Positions 25,613 to 32,778 of a DNA stretch of 34,253 bases are shown in pieces. How positions within the stretch are numbered: the first letter of the stretch is position 1; each line of letters begins with the position of its first letter. The DNA lies in the NCBI GenBank assembly GCA_030747605.1, contig JASLKL010000009.1:1-34253 (forward strand), in the 5' to 3' direction. The translations under genes and the position numbers were made by a program. Source of the DNA: Verrucomicrobiota bacterium. Lineage in GTDB: Bacteria; Verrucomicrobiota; Verrucomicrobiia; Limisphaerales; UBA1096. The notes under the pieces were generated by a model, which saw only the letters and a list, made by a program, of their open reading frames with translations, searched no databases and had not been told where the DNA came from.

Positions 25613-25929
25613 TTATCCCCCAAAAAAGGGCGCGAAATCATACCGGCGACAACTTTAGTGTCAACGGTTATGTCGGTTAAAATCCTTATTTTAAGGCTTT
25701 TTATTACATCTTAGAGAGAGGGGGGTGAGGTGATGGTTTTTTCTATGTTATGTGAAGAGTAAGTTCACTTAGTTATAATATAATTAATTCGGTCTTGTTA
25801 CTTGAACAAATGTGAATCAATTGGCTGAGAAACTTCGGGTGTATAAAGACAATTTTTATGCTGCTTAAGATGCGCTATAAGTTGTTCACATTTGTGTAAC
25901 GCGCTTGCCGATTTGGTGTTCTCTATTTA
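25613..25929. other. Divergent control region between pgk and carA
   Basis: A 317-base stretch with no supported gene. A perfect TATAAT at 25774-25779 (plus strand) sits in TATAATATAATTAATT but lacks a good -35 at 16-18 bases. An 11-base inverted repeat, ACAAATGTGAA at 25806-25816 and its complement TTCACATTTGT at 25885-25895, brackets the DNA before carA. A dyad GTGAA/TTCAC lies near 25752-25768. No riboswitch or leader-peptide attenuator is recognised. Confidence 0.5.
25806..25895. repeat. 11-base inverted repeat upstream of carA
   Basis: ACAAATGTGAA (25806-25816) recurs as its exact reverse complement TTCACATTTGT (25885-25895), with 68 bases between. The second copy is itself partly palindromic (CACA-TT-TGTG). 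Spacing is compatible with two operator half-sites or a looped repressor complex, but could also be chance in AT-rich DNA. Confidence 0.4.
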
Positions 25930-27120
25930 GTGTCTTTCCCGATGTCTGGATTGGGGCCTAAAGCTATACTTGCGCTCGAGGATGGGACTGTATTCAAAGG
26001 TCAAGCGTTTGGAGCAACTGCATCTGTTGCGGGAGAGGTGTGTTTTAACACTTCGATGACGGGCTATCAGGAAATTCTCACAGATCCTTCCTACAAGGGG
26101 CAGATTGTTACTATGACTTATCCGTTAATTGGTAATTATGGTGTTAATGATCAAGATGTAGAGTCGTATCAAACGCATGCCAGTGGATTTGTTGTTCGCG
26201 AGCTTTCTCCTGTTGTAAGTAACTATCGCTCAGACTGCTCACTTCATGAGTATATGAGTAGCAATAGTATTCCTGGAATACAGGGCATAGATACTCGTGC
26301 CTTGACAAAAAAGCTTCGTGTTCGAGGAGCTATGAACGGATATTTGACTGCCTGTGCTGATGTTTCTGCTGAAGAAGCTTTGGATAAAGCTAGGAACTGG
26401 CCTGGGTTGATTGGAGTGGATTTTGTGAAGGAGGTGACCCACAAGTCTGCTTTCGAATGGGATAAAGAGGATAAGATTAGTCCAGCATTCCGATTGCCTT
26501 ATGGCCCAACTGAATTGGATGGGCGTGTCCAGCGGGAGGTTTTGCCTGATGCAGAGATTCCAATTGTTGCTTATGATTTTGGCATCAAATACAACATTTT
26601 AAGAATGTTGAGGCAGCACGGTTTCAAGGTGGTAGTTTTACCTGCAAGCACCTCGTCTGAAGAAGCTTTAAAACATAAGCCTGCTGGGGTCTTTTTATCC
26701 AATGGTCCAGGTGATCCATCGGCGGTGACTTACGCTGCGCAGGCGGTTGCCGAATTGATTCAAAAAGGTTTACCTACGTTTGGTATTTGTTTGGGGCACC
26801 AAATACTTAGTCTGGCTATGGGAGGGAAGACTAGTAAACTGAAATTTGGTCACCGTGGAGCTAATCAACCAGTAAAGGATTTGGATACAGGACGAGTAGA
26901 AATCACCTCGCAAAACCACGGATTTACAGTTGATGCAGATTCATTGCCGAGTGAAGTCACTGTGAATCGGATAAATCTTAACGATCAAACAGTCGAGGGA
27001 TTACGGCATAAAAATAAACCAGTATTTTGCGTTCAATATCATCCTGAAGCTTCCCCAGGGCCTCACGATTCAAGTAATTTGTTTAATGAATTTCGACAGC
27101 TTGTCGAAAAGCATGCTTAA
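25930..27120 (+). CDS. carA: Carbamoyl-phosphate synthase small (glutaminase) subunit
   Basis: Hydrolyses glutamine and passes ammonia to the large subunit CarB to make carbamoyl phosphate for pyrimidines and arginine. The N-terminal CPSase domain contains [36 protein letters not shown] and [15 protein letters not shown]. The class I glutamine amidotransferase domain has FGICLGHQI with nucleophile C287, and the [12 protein letters not shown] block with H371 and E373. It is 396 residues, a normal length. The start is either the GTG at 25930 or the ATG at 25942; neither has a Shine-Dalgarno site and both retain the whole domain. carB is not adjacent: the next gene is convergent. Confidence 0.97.
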   Translation: MSFPMSGLGPKAILALEDGTVFKGQAFGATASVAGEVCFNTSMTGYQEILTDPSYKGQIVTMTYPLIGNYGVNDQDVESYQTHASGFVVRELSPVVSNYRSDCSLHEYMSSNSIPGIQGIDTRALTKKLRVRGAMNGYLTACADVSAEEALDKARNWPGLIGVDFVKEVTHKSAFEWDKEDKISPAFRLPYGPTELDGRVQREVLPDAEIPIVAYDFGIKYNILRMLRQHGFKVVVLPASTSSEEALKHKPAGVFLSNGPGDPSAVTYAAQAVAELIQKGLPTFGICLGHQILSLAMGGKTSKLKFGHRGANQPVKDLDTGRVEITSQNHGFTVDADSLPSEVTVNRINLNDQTVEGLRHKNKPVFCVQYHPEASPGPHDSSNLFNEFRQLVEKHA

Positions 27121-27143
27121 TTTCTCTAAGGCTAGACATAAAA

Positions 27144-27168
27144 AAAGCAGGGTAGGGAGCCCTGCTTT
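27144..27168 (-). terminator. Intrinsic terminator of the rplI operon, facing carA
   Basis: The arms AAAGCAGGG and CCCTGCTTT (nine pairs) enclose a seven-base loop. On the minus strand the hairpin is followed by a run of T residues extending from the stem (CTGCTTTTTTTATG), a textbook terminator 20 bases past rplI. In the plus direction the T-run is only three bases, so it may work weakly for carA as well. Confidence 0.85.
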
Positions 27169-27189
27169 AAATAATAATAAAATAAGTTT

Positions 27190-27708
27190 CTAAGCTGCGT
27201 TTTCTTTTCCCTCTTCTGTCTTGACTTCATTGGCAGGACTTTCTGGAAGAGGGTTACTGCTTTCGACTCTAACTTTAAGAGTTGTGCTAACATCAGAATG
27301 GAGACGAACTTCGACATCGTGATCACCTATAGAGCGAATAGGCTCTTCGATATGAAGTTTTTTTCGTTCGATTTTAACATCAAATTGTTGTTTAAGCTGC
27401 TCAACGATATTTGATGGAGTAACAGATCCGTACATTTTTCCGTTATCACCTGTCTTCGCTTTTATAATGAGCATTAAATGTTTGAAGCCTGCTGCCAGTT
27501 CCTTGGCATCTTTTGCTTCTTGTAATTCCCGTTCCTGCCTTTGTTTGCGAAGTGCTGCTAGGTGGCGTTCATTGCCTTGTGTAAGCGGAATAGCTAGGCC
27601 TTGTGGGAGTAGGTAATTGCGTGCGAAGCCAGTAGCGACATTGACTTGATCAGATTCAGCACCTAGTCCTTCTACGTTTTTGATTAAAATTACGTTGGTC
27701 TTTGCCAT
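27190..27708 (-). CDS. rplI: 50S ribosomal protein L9
   Basis: Large-subunit ribosomal protein with two globular ends joined by a long helix. The N-terminal signature VILIKNVEGLGAESDQVNVATGFARNYLLPQGLA is diagnostic, followed by the helix with charged repeats (RKQRQERELQEAKDAKEL) and the C-terminal rRNA-binding domain (KTGDNGKMYGSVTPSNI). It has 172 residues because of a Glu-rich extension of about 20 residues at the end. It is the last gene of its operon and lies 27 bases after ssb; rpsR, usually between the two, is missing. No Shine-Dalgarno site is seen. Confidence 0.97.
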   Translation of the reverse strand: MAKTNVILIKNVEGLGAESDQVNVATGFARNYLLPQGLAIPLTQGNERHLAALRKQRQERELQEAKDAKELAAGFKHLMLIIKAKTGDNGKMYGSVTPSNIVEQLKQQFDVKIERKKLHIEEPIRSIGDHDVEVRLHSDVSTTLKVRVESSNPLPESPANEVKTEEGKENAA

Positions 27709-27735
27709 GTTTATTTTGTTTATTAATGAGTTGAT

Positions 27736-28176
27736 TTAAAATGGAACATCGTCGTCCGATGGGCCATCTTCAAATGGTGGTACTTCTGAAGTTGGAGGCG
27801 GGGCGGATGACTGAGGAGCGTTTGCGCTACCACCAGTTTGTCCTCCTCCTCCGACAAAAGAAAATTTCTCAAGAATTACCCCAAGCTTACTTCGGTTTTG
27901 GCCTGTGTTCTTGTCTTCCCACTGGTCTAGCTTAAGACGTCCTTCAACTAATATAGGGCGCCCTTTTTGCATGTATTGGCCTAGAGTCTCTGCTTGTTTG
28001 CCAAAAGCATCCACATCCACGAACGTGGTTTCATCCTGCTGTTGTCCATCAGCGTTTCGCCAGGTACGGTTCACAGCTAACCCCAATTTTGCAACAGCAG
28101 TTCCTTTGGGGGTATAGCGTAACTCTGGATCCCTTGTAAGGTTTCCCATGAGTATAACTTTATTAAAACTGGCCAT
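27736..28176 (-). CDS. ssb: Single-stranded DNA-binding protein
   Basis: Binds and protects single-stranded DNA during replication, repair and recombination. The OB fold runs from MASFNKVILMGNLTRDPELRYTPKG to about residue 108 (VEGRLKLDQWEDKNTGQNRSKLGVILEKFSF). A flexible Gly/Pro-rich linker leads to the acidic tip DDDVPF, the docking tail for partner proteins such as RecQ, ExoI and DNA polymerase III chi. It is 146 residues long. Its place between rpsF and rplI is the common genomic context for ssb. Confidence 0.97.
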   Translation of the reverse strand: MASFNKVILMGNLTRDPELRYTPKGTAVAKLGLAVNRTWRNADGQQQDETTFVDVDAFGKQAETLGQYMQKGRPILVEGRLKLDQWEDKNTGQNRSKLGVILEKFSFVGGGGQTGGSANAPQSSAPPPTSEVPPFEDGPSDDDVPF

Positions 28177-28218
28177 ATGGAGAGCTTAATGCAGTGTGCG
28201 GATTAAAATCAACTGTCT

Positions 28219-28506
28219 TTAGTCCTGTTTAGTGATGAAAACTCTGAAGATATCTTTGATTTTTAGTAATCGCTTTTTGAGATCTCCGGTATTCTCTGGG
28301 ACAACTTCGAATTCTACCTCAATGTAATAGCCATTTGGGTTTTTTCGATTAGCTACGCGGGAAAACTCTTTAAGGCCATCTGCATTAAACTCGCCAGCTT
28401 TGCCCCCGCTAGAGTCAATTTCAGCTGTGATTAGGTTCTGTAGTTCCTCAACGGTGTTTTCACGTCCCGTTTCTTTAAGGATGATCGTTCCTTCGTATTT
28501 CGTCAT
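28219..28506 (-). CDS. rpsF: 30S ribosomal protein S6
   Basis: Small-subunit protein that pairs with S18 on the platform. The 95 residues begin MTKYEGTIILKETGRENTVEELQNLI and include VANRKNPNGYYIEVEFEVVPENTGDLKKRLL, with the conserved basic-aromatic centre and the closing FRVFITKQD. A modest ribosome site (AAGAAG) lies about eight bases before the ATG. It is in the order pth-rpsF-ssb-rplI on the minus strand. Confidence 0.95.
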   Translation of the reverse strand: MTKYEGTIILKETGRENTVEELQNLITAEIDSSGGKAGEFNADGLKEFSRVANRKNPNGYYIEVEFEVVPENTGDLKKRLLKIKDIFRVFITKQD

Positions 28507-28517
28507 CTGTTTCTTCT

Positions 28518-29108
28518 TTATTTGTTGGGGAAAAGATCCCCGTTGTAATTATTCATGGCCATTTGTAGGCCTTGGTTTATCCAGCAACTAAGCTGATTGC
28601 TGGCGGTTTCAATTACCGTTTCTACTCGATCCATTTCATCTTGACTAAACTGACCTAGTACAAATCCTGAAACTTCTTGTTTGCGGTCAGGACGCCCGAT
28701 TCCAATCCTTAATCTAGGAAAGGAGCAGGTTCCTAAGCATTCACTTATAGATTCAAGTCCGCGGTGACCTCCGTTTCCTCCGTCAGGTCTCATTCGTAGC
28801 GAGCCTAACGGTAAGTCCAAGTCATCCACTACAACCATAACCCGTTCGGCATGGATCTTATAATATCCAGCCAATGGTGCTACAGTTTTTCCGCTCAGGT
28901 TCATGTACTTTTGAGGCTTGGTGAGGAGAATGCTTTTTCCATCCTGATCACCTCTAGCCAAATGCGTGGTGAATTTTTTGTTCACCTGCCAATCAAAACT
29001 AAAATGCTTGGCTAAACGTTCAATTGTCATGAACCCGATATTGTGTCGGGTGTTGGCATATTCCTTACCAGGATTGCCTAATCCCACAATAAGGAAATTT
29101 TCTTCCAT
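28518..29108 (-). CDS. pth: Peptidyl-tRNA hydrolase
   Basis: Releases tRNA from peptidyl-tRNAs that fall off the ribosome. The family core is complete in 196 residues: LIVGLGNPGKEYANTRHNIGF with N12 and catalytic H22, PQKYMNLSGKTV, MVVVDDLDLPLGSLRMRPDGGNGGHRGLESI with the catalytic Asp, and FPRLRIGIGRP. The prs-rplY-pth-rpsF neighbourhood is conserved in many bacteria. It starts at ATG 29108, 55 bases after rplY; that gap contains a small dyad. Confidence 0.97.
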   Translation of the reverse strand: MEENFLIVGLGNPGKEYANTRHNIGFMTIERLAKHFSFDWQVNKKFTTHLARGDQDGKSILLTKPQKYMNLSGKTVAPLAGYYKIHAERVMVVVDDLDLPLGSLRMRPDGGNGGHRGLESISECLGTCSFPRLRIGIGRPDRKQEVSGFVLGQFSQDEMDRVETVIETASNQLSCWINQGLQMAMNNYNGDLFPNK

Positions 29109-29131
29109 AAATGGGCCATCTCAAAGAACAA

Positions 29132-29151
29132 AACGAATCATCTAATTCGTT
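29132..29151 (-). terminator. Weak hairpin between rplY and pth
   Basis: AACGAAT and ATTCGTT form seven pairs around a six-base loop. On the minus strand the hairpin is followed by TTGTTCTTT. It is 12 bases past the rplY stop and could be a leaky terminator or an mRNA-stabilising hairpin inside the operon. Confidence 0.35.
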
Positions 29152-29163
29152 GTTCGAACAAAA

Positions 29164-29835
29164 TCAATCTTCCTTCTTTTCTTCAGGTTTATTTTCTTCG
29201 GAGGCAGCATCTTTACTGTCAGCAGCTTCCGTGGTGCTCTCTCCTTCGGTTTCTTCGGCTTTAGCAGTAATGCGTGAAGCGGCTACAGCGACTACTCGAC
29301 TCTTAGGGTCGCCTACGGTGGTGACTCCTTCAGGTAGTGTTACTGAATTAAGAAGAATACCTTCTCCAACCTGTAAGTGGCTTGTGTCTATCTCAATTTT
29401 TTCAGGGATATCCAGCGCTTTGCCTCTAAGGGTTAAATTATGCGACATCGTCTGCAAGATACCACCCACTTTGACTCCCTCTGGTGTGCCAGTGGTGTGA
29501 AGGGGTATTTTTGCTGTTATAACGCTATCCTCGGTTAAGCGGCGAAAATCAGCATGAATACATAGATTTGAAATAGGGTGCTTCTGTAAATCCTGTACCA
29601 AAGCCATACTTTTAGTGCCGTTAAGATCCAGCTCTACTAGAAAATTCTTTGCCTCAGTTGACTTGATAGCCTTCTCGAATTGGGTGGATTCCAATTCAAT
29701 ATTTGAGGGGTCTCCATTACCGTATAGAGTGCCAGGTATACGACCGGAATTACGGAGTTTTTTACTTCCAGTTGTCTTAATTAATTCTCGCTCGTTGGCG
29801 GCTAAAGAGATCGCTTTCATTTTATAACTATACAA
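29164..29835 (-). CDS. rplY: 50S ribosomal protein L25 / general stress protein Ctc
   Basis: A 5S-rRNA-binding ribosomal protein of the long Ctc/TL5 type. Residues about 1-95 form the L25 domain (RELIKTTGSKKLRNSGRIPGTLYGNG, ALVQDLQKHPISNLCIHADFRRL). About 100-190 form the beta-barrel C-terminal domain (IPLHTTGTPEGVKVGGILQTMSHNLTLRG, IEIDTSHLQVGEGILLNSV). A Glu/Lys-rich disordered tail of about 30 residues ends the 223-residue protein. It lies 30 bases after prs. No Shine-Dalgarno site is visible before the ATG. Confidence 0.95.
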   Translation of the reverse strand: MYSYKMKAISLAANERELIKTTGSKKLRNSGRIPGTLYGNGDPSNIELESTQFEKAIKSTEAKNFLVELDLNGTKSMALVQDLQKHPISNLCIHADFRRLTEDSVITAKIPLHTTGTPEGVKVGGILQTMSHNLTLRGKALDIPEKIEIDTSHLQVGEGILLNSVTLPEGVTTVGDPKSRVVAVAASRITAKAEETEGESTTEAADSKDAASEENKPEEKKED

Positions 29836-29865
29836 ACAAAATCAACAAAGGTTTCCCGGAAAGTC

Positions 29866-30810
29866 TCAGGTGGTGCGTGCTCCCTTAAACCGAAACAGTG
29901 AGTTAACTGAGGAGTTATTGTGAATTCTCTGTATTGCTTCGCCTAGTAAATTGGCAACAGACAGTGTTGTCACGTTAAGCCCCTCAATTTCGGGGCGGGG
30001 CACAGTATCAGTTGTTATCAGTTCGTCAATACAAGAATTTTTTAGGCGTTCGATGCCTAAATCATTGAGAATTGCATGAGAAACACATGCTCGGATGCTC
30101 TCTGCTCCTTGAGCTTTTAGAATTGCAGCTGCGTTGACAAGGGTGCCCGCTGTTTCGGTAATATCATCCACTAAAAGGGCACGTTTTCCTTCAATTTCTC
30201 CAATAATACCAACTGATTCGGTGTCAGTGGCGCTTGTTCGTCGCTTCGCTACTATAGCCAAATCAGCATTAAGCATTTCAGAATATGCATGTGCCATTTT
30301 CAATCCACCTACATCTGGACTAACAACTACTAAGTCGTTGTGTTTGCTGTACTTAAGATAGTCAAAGATAACAGGAGATGCATAGAGATGGTCTACGGGG
30401 ATATCAAAAAAACCCTGAATCTGCTGAGCGTGTAAATCCATGGTTAGGATTCGATTTGCCCCAGCTGCTACTAATAGGTTGGCTACCAATTTGGCTGAGA
30501 TAGGGACTCGAGGTTGGTCTTTTCTGTCCTGTCGAGCGTATCCATAAAATGGCATAACTGCAGTAATTCGATCGGCACTAGCCCTTCTCAGAGCATCAAT
30601 AATAATGAATAGCTCCATCAGGTGATGATTAGTCGGGGGGCAGGAAGACTGTAAAACGAACACGTCCTCTCCACGGACATTCTCCTCAATTTTTGCAAAT
30701 GTTTCCCCGTCTGGAAAGGCCTTGAGCATAATTTTTCCTGGCTCGATGCCTATTGTGTTACAAATAGAATCAGCTAAGGGTTGATTTGAATTACCAGCGA
30801 ATATTTTCAC
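29866..30810 (-). CDS. prs: Ribose-phosphate pyrophosphokinase (PRPP synthetase)
   Basis: Makes 5-phosphoribosyl-1-pyrophosphate from ribose 5-phosphate and ATP for nucleotide, His and Trp synthesis. The 314-residue sequence shows the class I features: FPDGETFAKIEENVRG, the ATP site MPFYGYARQDRKDQPRVPISAKLVANLL, DLHAQQIQGFFDIPVDHL, SPDVGG, and the PRPP loop LLVDDITETAGTL. The start is GTG at 30810 (GTGAAAATATTCGCTGG). Prs homologues normally end near the same place, so length is normal. It heads the prs-rplY-pth-rpsF-ssb-rplI series and lies 150 bases past pheS. Confidence 0.97.
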   Translation of the reverse strand: MKIFAGNSNQPLADSICNTIGIEPGKIMLKAFPDGETFAKIEENVRGEDVFVLQSSCPPTNHHLMELFIIIDALRRASADRITAVMPFYGYARQDRKDQPRVPISAKLVANLLVAAGANRILTMDLHAQQIQGFFDIPVDHLYASPVIFDYLKYSKHNDLVVVSPDVGGLKMAHAYSEMLNADLAIVAKRRTSATDTESVGIIGEIEGKRALLVDDITETAGTLVNAAAILKAQGAESIRACVSHAILNDLGIERLKNSCIDELITTDTVPRPEIEGLNVTTLSVANLLGEAIQRIHNNSSVNSLFRFKGARTT

Positions 30811-30842
30811 TTCGTTTCAGTATTGGTTTGGGAAACTAAATT

Positions 30843-30866
30843 CTATTGCTTGGAATTCCGCAATAG
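30843..30866 (-). terminator. Weak hairpin between pheS and prs
   Basis: CTATTGC and GCAATAG give seven pairs around a ten-base loop that itself holds the palindrome GGAATTCC. It lies about 95 bases past the pheS stop and 33 before the prs start. No T-run follows on the minus strand, so termination is doubtful; it may be a leader structure of prs. Confidence 0.25.
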
Positions 30867-30960
30867 GTGGAAAAAAGTAACAATTAAGCATCACCAATCA
30901 AGCGCATTCAGACAAAATAGATTATTTTTTATGATATTAAACAATGTGATTAGAGGAATA

Positions 30961-31965
30961 TTAGAATTGTTCAAGGAATCGCTTATCGTTTTCATAAAAG
31001 AGTCGAATATCATTGATGCCATAACGAATCATTGCAATACGTTCAATACCAAAGCCAAATGCCCAACCACTCCATTCCTCCGGATCGTATCCGACATTTT
31101 CAAATACTTTTGGGTGTACCATGCCGCATCCTGCTATTTCGAGCCATTCTTTCCCCATTTTGCGAACAAGTGGGCTACTAAAGTCGATTTCCAAACTTGG
31201 TTCAGTATAAGAAAAATAATGTGGTCGAAAGCGGAGTTTTACTTCTTTGCCTAGTAGCTCCTTGAATACAAATTCTACGGTGCCTTTCAAGTCGCTTACT
31301 GTCACGTTTTTGTCGATATATAGGCCTTCGATTTGATGGAATGTCGGGTTATGAGTAGCATCAGCCGTATCTCGTCGATAAACGCGCCCAGGTACGATGA
31401 TTCTTATAGGGGGAGGCATTTTCTCCATTGCTCGAATTTGTACTGACGAAGTGTGAGTACGGAGTAATGGGCGATCTTTAGTATTAATGTAAAATGTATC
31501 CTGAGTATCTCGTGCGGGGTGATCGGCTGGAGTGTTTAATGCATCAAAGCAATAGTATTCAGACTCGATTTCTGGTCCATCAGCGACCGCAAAACCAATT
31601 TTCCGAAAGCTTTTAACAATATCCGCTGTTACTTTAGTGAGTGGATGCTTTTTGCCGAGAGGTCGTCGGCGCCCTGGGGAGGTGAAATCAGTAGCTTGCT
31701 TTGGGGAATCTGCTGCTGCTTCTAATTCTTCTCGGCGTTGATTTAGTGTTTTGGTCAGTTCTGACTTAACTAAATTGATGGCTTTGCCTGCAGCGGGTCG
31801 TTCCTCTTTTGAGAGGCTGCCCATTTGTTTTAGTAAAGCAGTGAACTGCCCATTGGTTCCGAAGTATTGAATTCGGACATCTTCCAAATTATTCAAGCTT
31901 TCGGCAGTCTGTAGGGCTTCGAGCGCAGCAGCCTTAATAGGCTCAATTTGGTCGGTGAATGCCAT
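30961..31965 (-). CDS. pheS: Phenylalanyl-tRNA synthetase alpha chain
   Basis: Catalytic subunit of the (alpha-beta)2 Phe-tRNA synthetase, a class II enzyme. It has the N-terminal coiled-coil arm (residues about 1-90), then motif regions such as HPLTKV, FAVADGPEIESEYYCFDALNTPADHPARDTQDTFYI, LLRTHTSSVQIRAM, GRVYRRDTADATHNPTFHQIEGLYID and the motif 3 block GFGIERIAMIRYGINDIR. At 334 residues it is full length. pheT, usually next, is absent; prs follows instead. The ATG stands 16 bases behind a strong terminator hairpin, with no Shine-Dalgarno site. Confidence 0.97.
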   Translation of the reverse strand: MAFTDQIEPIKAAALEALQTAESLNNLEDVRIQYFGTNGQFTALLKQMGSLSKEERPAAGKAINLVKSELTKTLNQRREELEAAADSPKQATDFTSPGRRRPLGKKHPLTKVTADIVKSFRKIGFAVADGPEIESEYYCFDALNTPADHPARDTQDTFYINTKDRPLLRTHTSSVQIRAMEKMPPPIRIIVPGRVYRRDTADATHNPTFHQIEGLYIDKNVTVSDLKGTVEFVFKELLGKEVKLRFRPHYFSYTEPSLEIDFSSPLVRKMGKEWLEIAGCGMVHPKVFENVGYDPEEWSGWAFGFGIERIAMIRYGINDIRLFYENDKRFLEQF

Positions 31966-31975
31966 TTAAATAAAT

Positions 31976-32005
31976 AAAAAACGAGCGACCATTTAAGGTC
32001 GCTCG
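31976..32005 (-). terminator. Intrinsic terminator between rplT and pheS (possible attenuator)
   Basis: CGAGCGACC (31982-31990) and GGTCGCTCG (31997-32005) form a nine-pair GC-rich stem with a six-base loop. On the minus strand it is followed by TTTTTTATTTATTT. It lies 26 bases after the rplT stop and 16 bases before the pheS ATG, so it either ends the rpmI-rplT message or regulates read-through into pheS. Confidence 0.85.
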
Positions 32006-32031
32006 AAGAAAAAGTCAAACTTGCTTGTTGT

Positions 32032-32394
32032 TTAGCCTTTGGCTTCTAGTGCGCTCTTAGCGGTATTTACTAGTTCCCCGAATGCAGTTGAATCAGTTGC
32101 TGCTAAATCGGCCAACACCTTTCGGTTGACATCGACTTTGGCCGCTTTGAGTCCTTCTATGAATCTACTGTAAGTTATACCAGCTTCGCGTGCTGCAGCG
32201 TTGATTCGAAGGTTCCAAAGGCCACGAAATGTGCGCTTCTTATTTTTTCGGTCTCGATAGGCGTATTGTTGACCATGTTCGAGGGCATCCTTGGCATAAC
32301 GATAGAGTTTGGATCGGCGAAGCCGAAATCCTTTAGCGGCCTCTAGTGTGCGTTTGCGACGTTTGCGGGATGCGGCTGCGTTTGTGGCTCTCAT
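32032..32394 (-). CDS. rplT: 50S ribosomal protein L20
   Basis: Early-assembly protein of the large ribosomal subunit, binding 23S rRNA. The 120 residues include RATNAAASRKRRKRTLEAAKGF, the basic extension, and YAYRDRKNKKRTFRGLWNLRINAAAREAGITYSRFIEGLKAA, which is diagnostic. In enterobacteria and Bacillus L20 represses its own infC-rpmI-rplT message. It lies 23 bases after rpmI and has no clear Shine-Dalgarno site, so it may depend on coupling to rpmI. Confidence 0.97.
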   Translation of the reverse strand: MRATNAAASRKRRKRTLEAAKGFRLRRSKLYRYAKDALEHGQQYAYRDRKNKKRTFRGLWNLRINAAAREAGITYSRFIEGLKAAKVDVNRKVLADLAATDSTAFGELVNTAKSALEAKG

Positions 32395-32417
32395 TTATCT
32401 AGAATATAAAACAGTAA

Positions 32418-32630
32418 TCAGTGGGAAAACGGGAGATTTTCCAATACTCGGGAGTAGTCCGTCTTGTCAACTAAAGCAGAAGTCCCCAATTTACGACGAC
32501 GTTTAGCATTTTTGCTAGCTAACAGATGTCGCTTTCCCGGGCGGCTACGTACAATTTTACCCGAACCGGTAATTTTAAAACGCTTTGCTACCGCTTTGCG
32601 TGTTTTGATTGATTTTGGTTTGCTTTGCAT
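32418..32630 (-). CDS. rpmI: 50S ribosomal protein L35
   Basis: Small basic large-subunit protein, 70 residues: KSIKTRKAVAKRFKITGSGKIVRSRPGKRHLLASKNAKRRRKLG is the family signature. The short N-terminal residues and the C-terminal SRVLENLPFS are typical. Upstream is AAGGGATG, a weak ribosome site. It is the first gene of its transcription unit: infC, its usual partner, is not upstream, and the neighbouring gene is divergent. Confidence 0.96.
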   Translation of the reverse strand: MQSKPKSIKTRKAVAKRFKITGSGKIVRSRPGKRHLLASKNAKRRRKLGTSALVDKTDYSRVLENLPFSH

Positions 32631-32778
32631 CTGTTATCATCCCTTTCCCCCCGAAAAGGCCGGGAAAAGTATTCAAATGATATCATTGAATCAAGCCATT
32701 TTCCTCTATATTATCAATTTTTTGTTGTGGAGTCTGCTTTGTAGAGCAGCTAAGAATACGTCCTGTTTTATATTATCA

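Noticed and set aside
25751-25770. Second Rex site in the pgk-carA region
   Set aside because: TGTGAA and TTCAC are separated by seven bases rather than the four required, and the outer bases do not match.
30823-31254. Plus-strand frame covering the pheS end and the pheS-prs gap
   Set aside because: Mostly antisense to pheS; the part in the gap is too short and has no homology I recognise.
32464-32778. Upstream extension of the DUF1080 reading frame
   Set aside because: It runs antisense through rpmI, which is a certain gene, and hides a clean signal peptide that begins at 32779.
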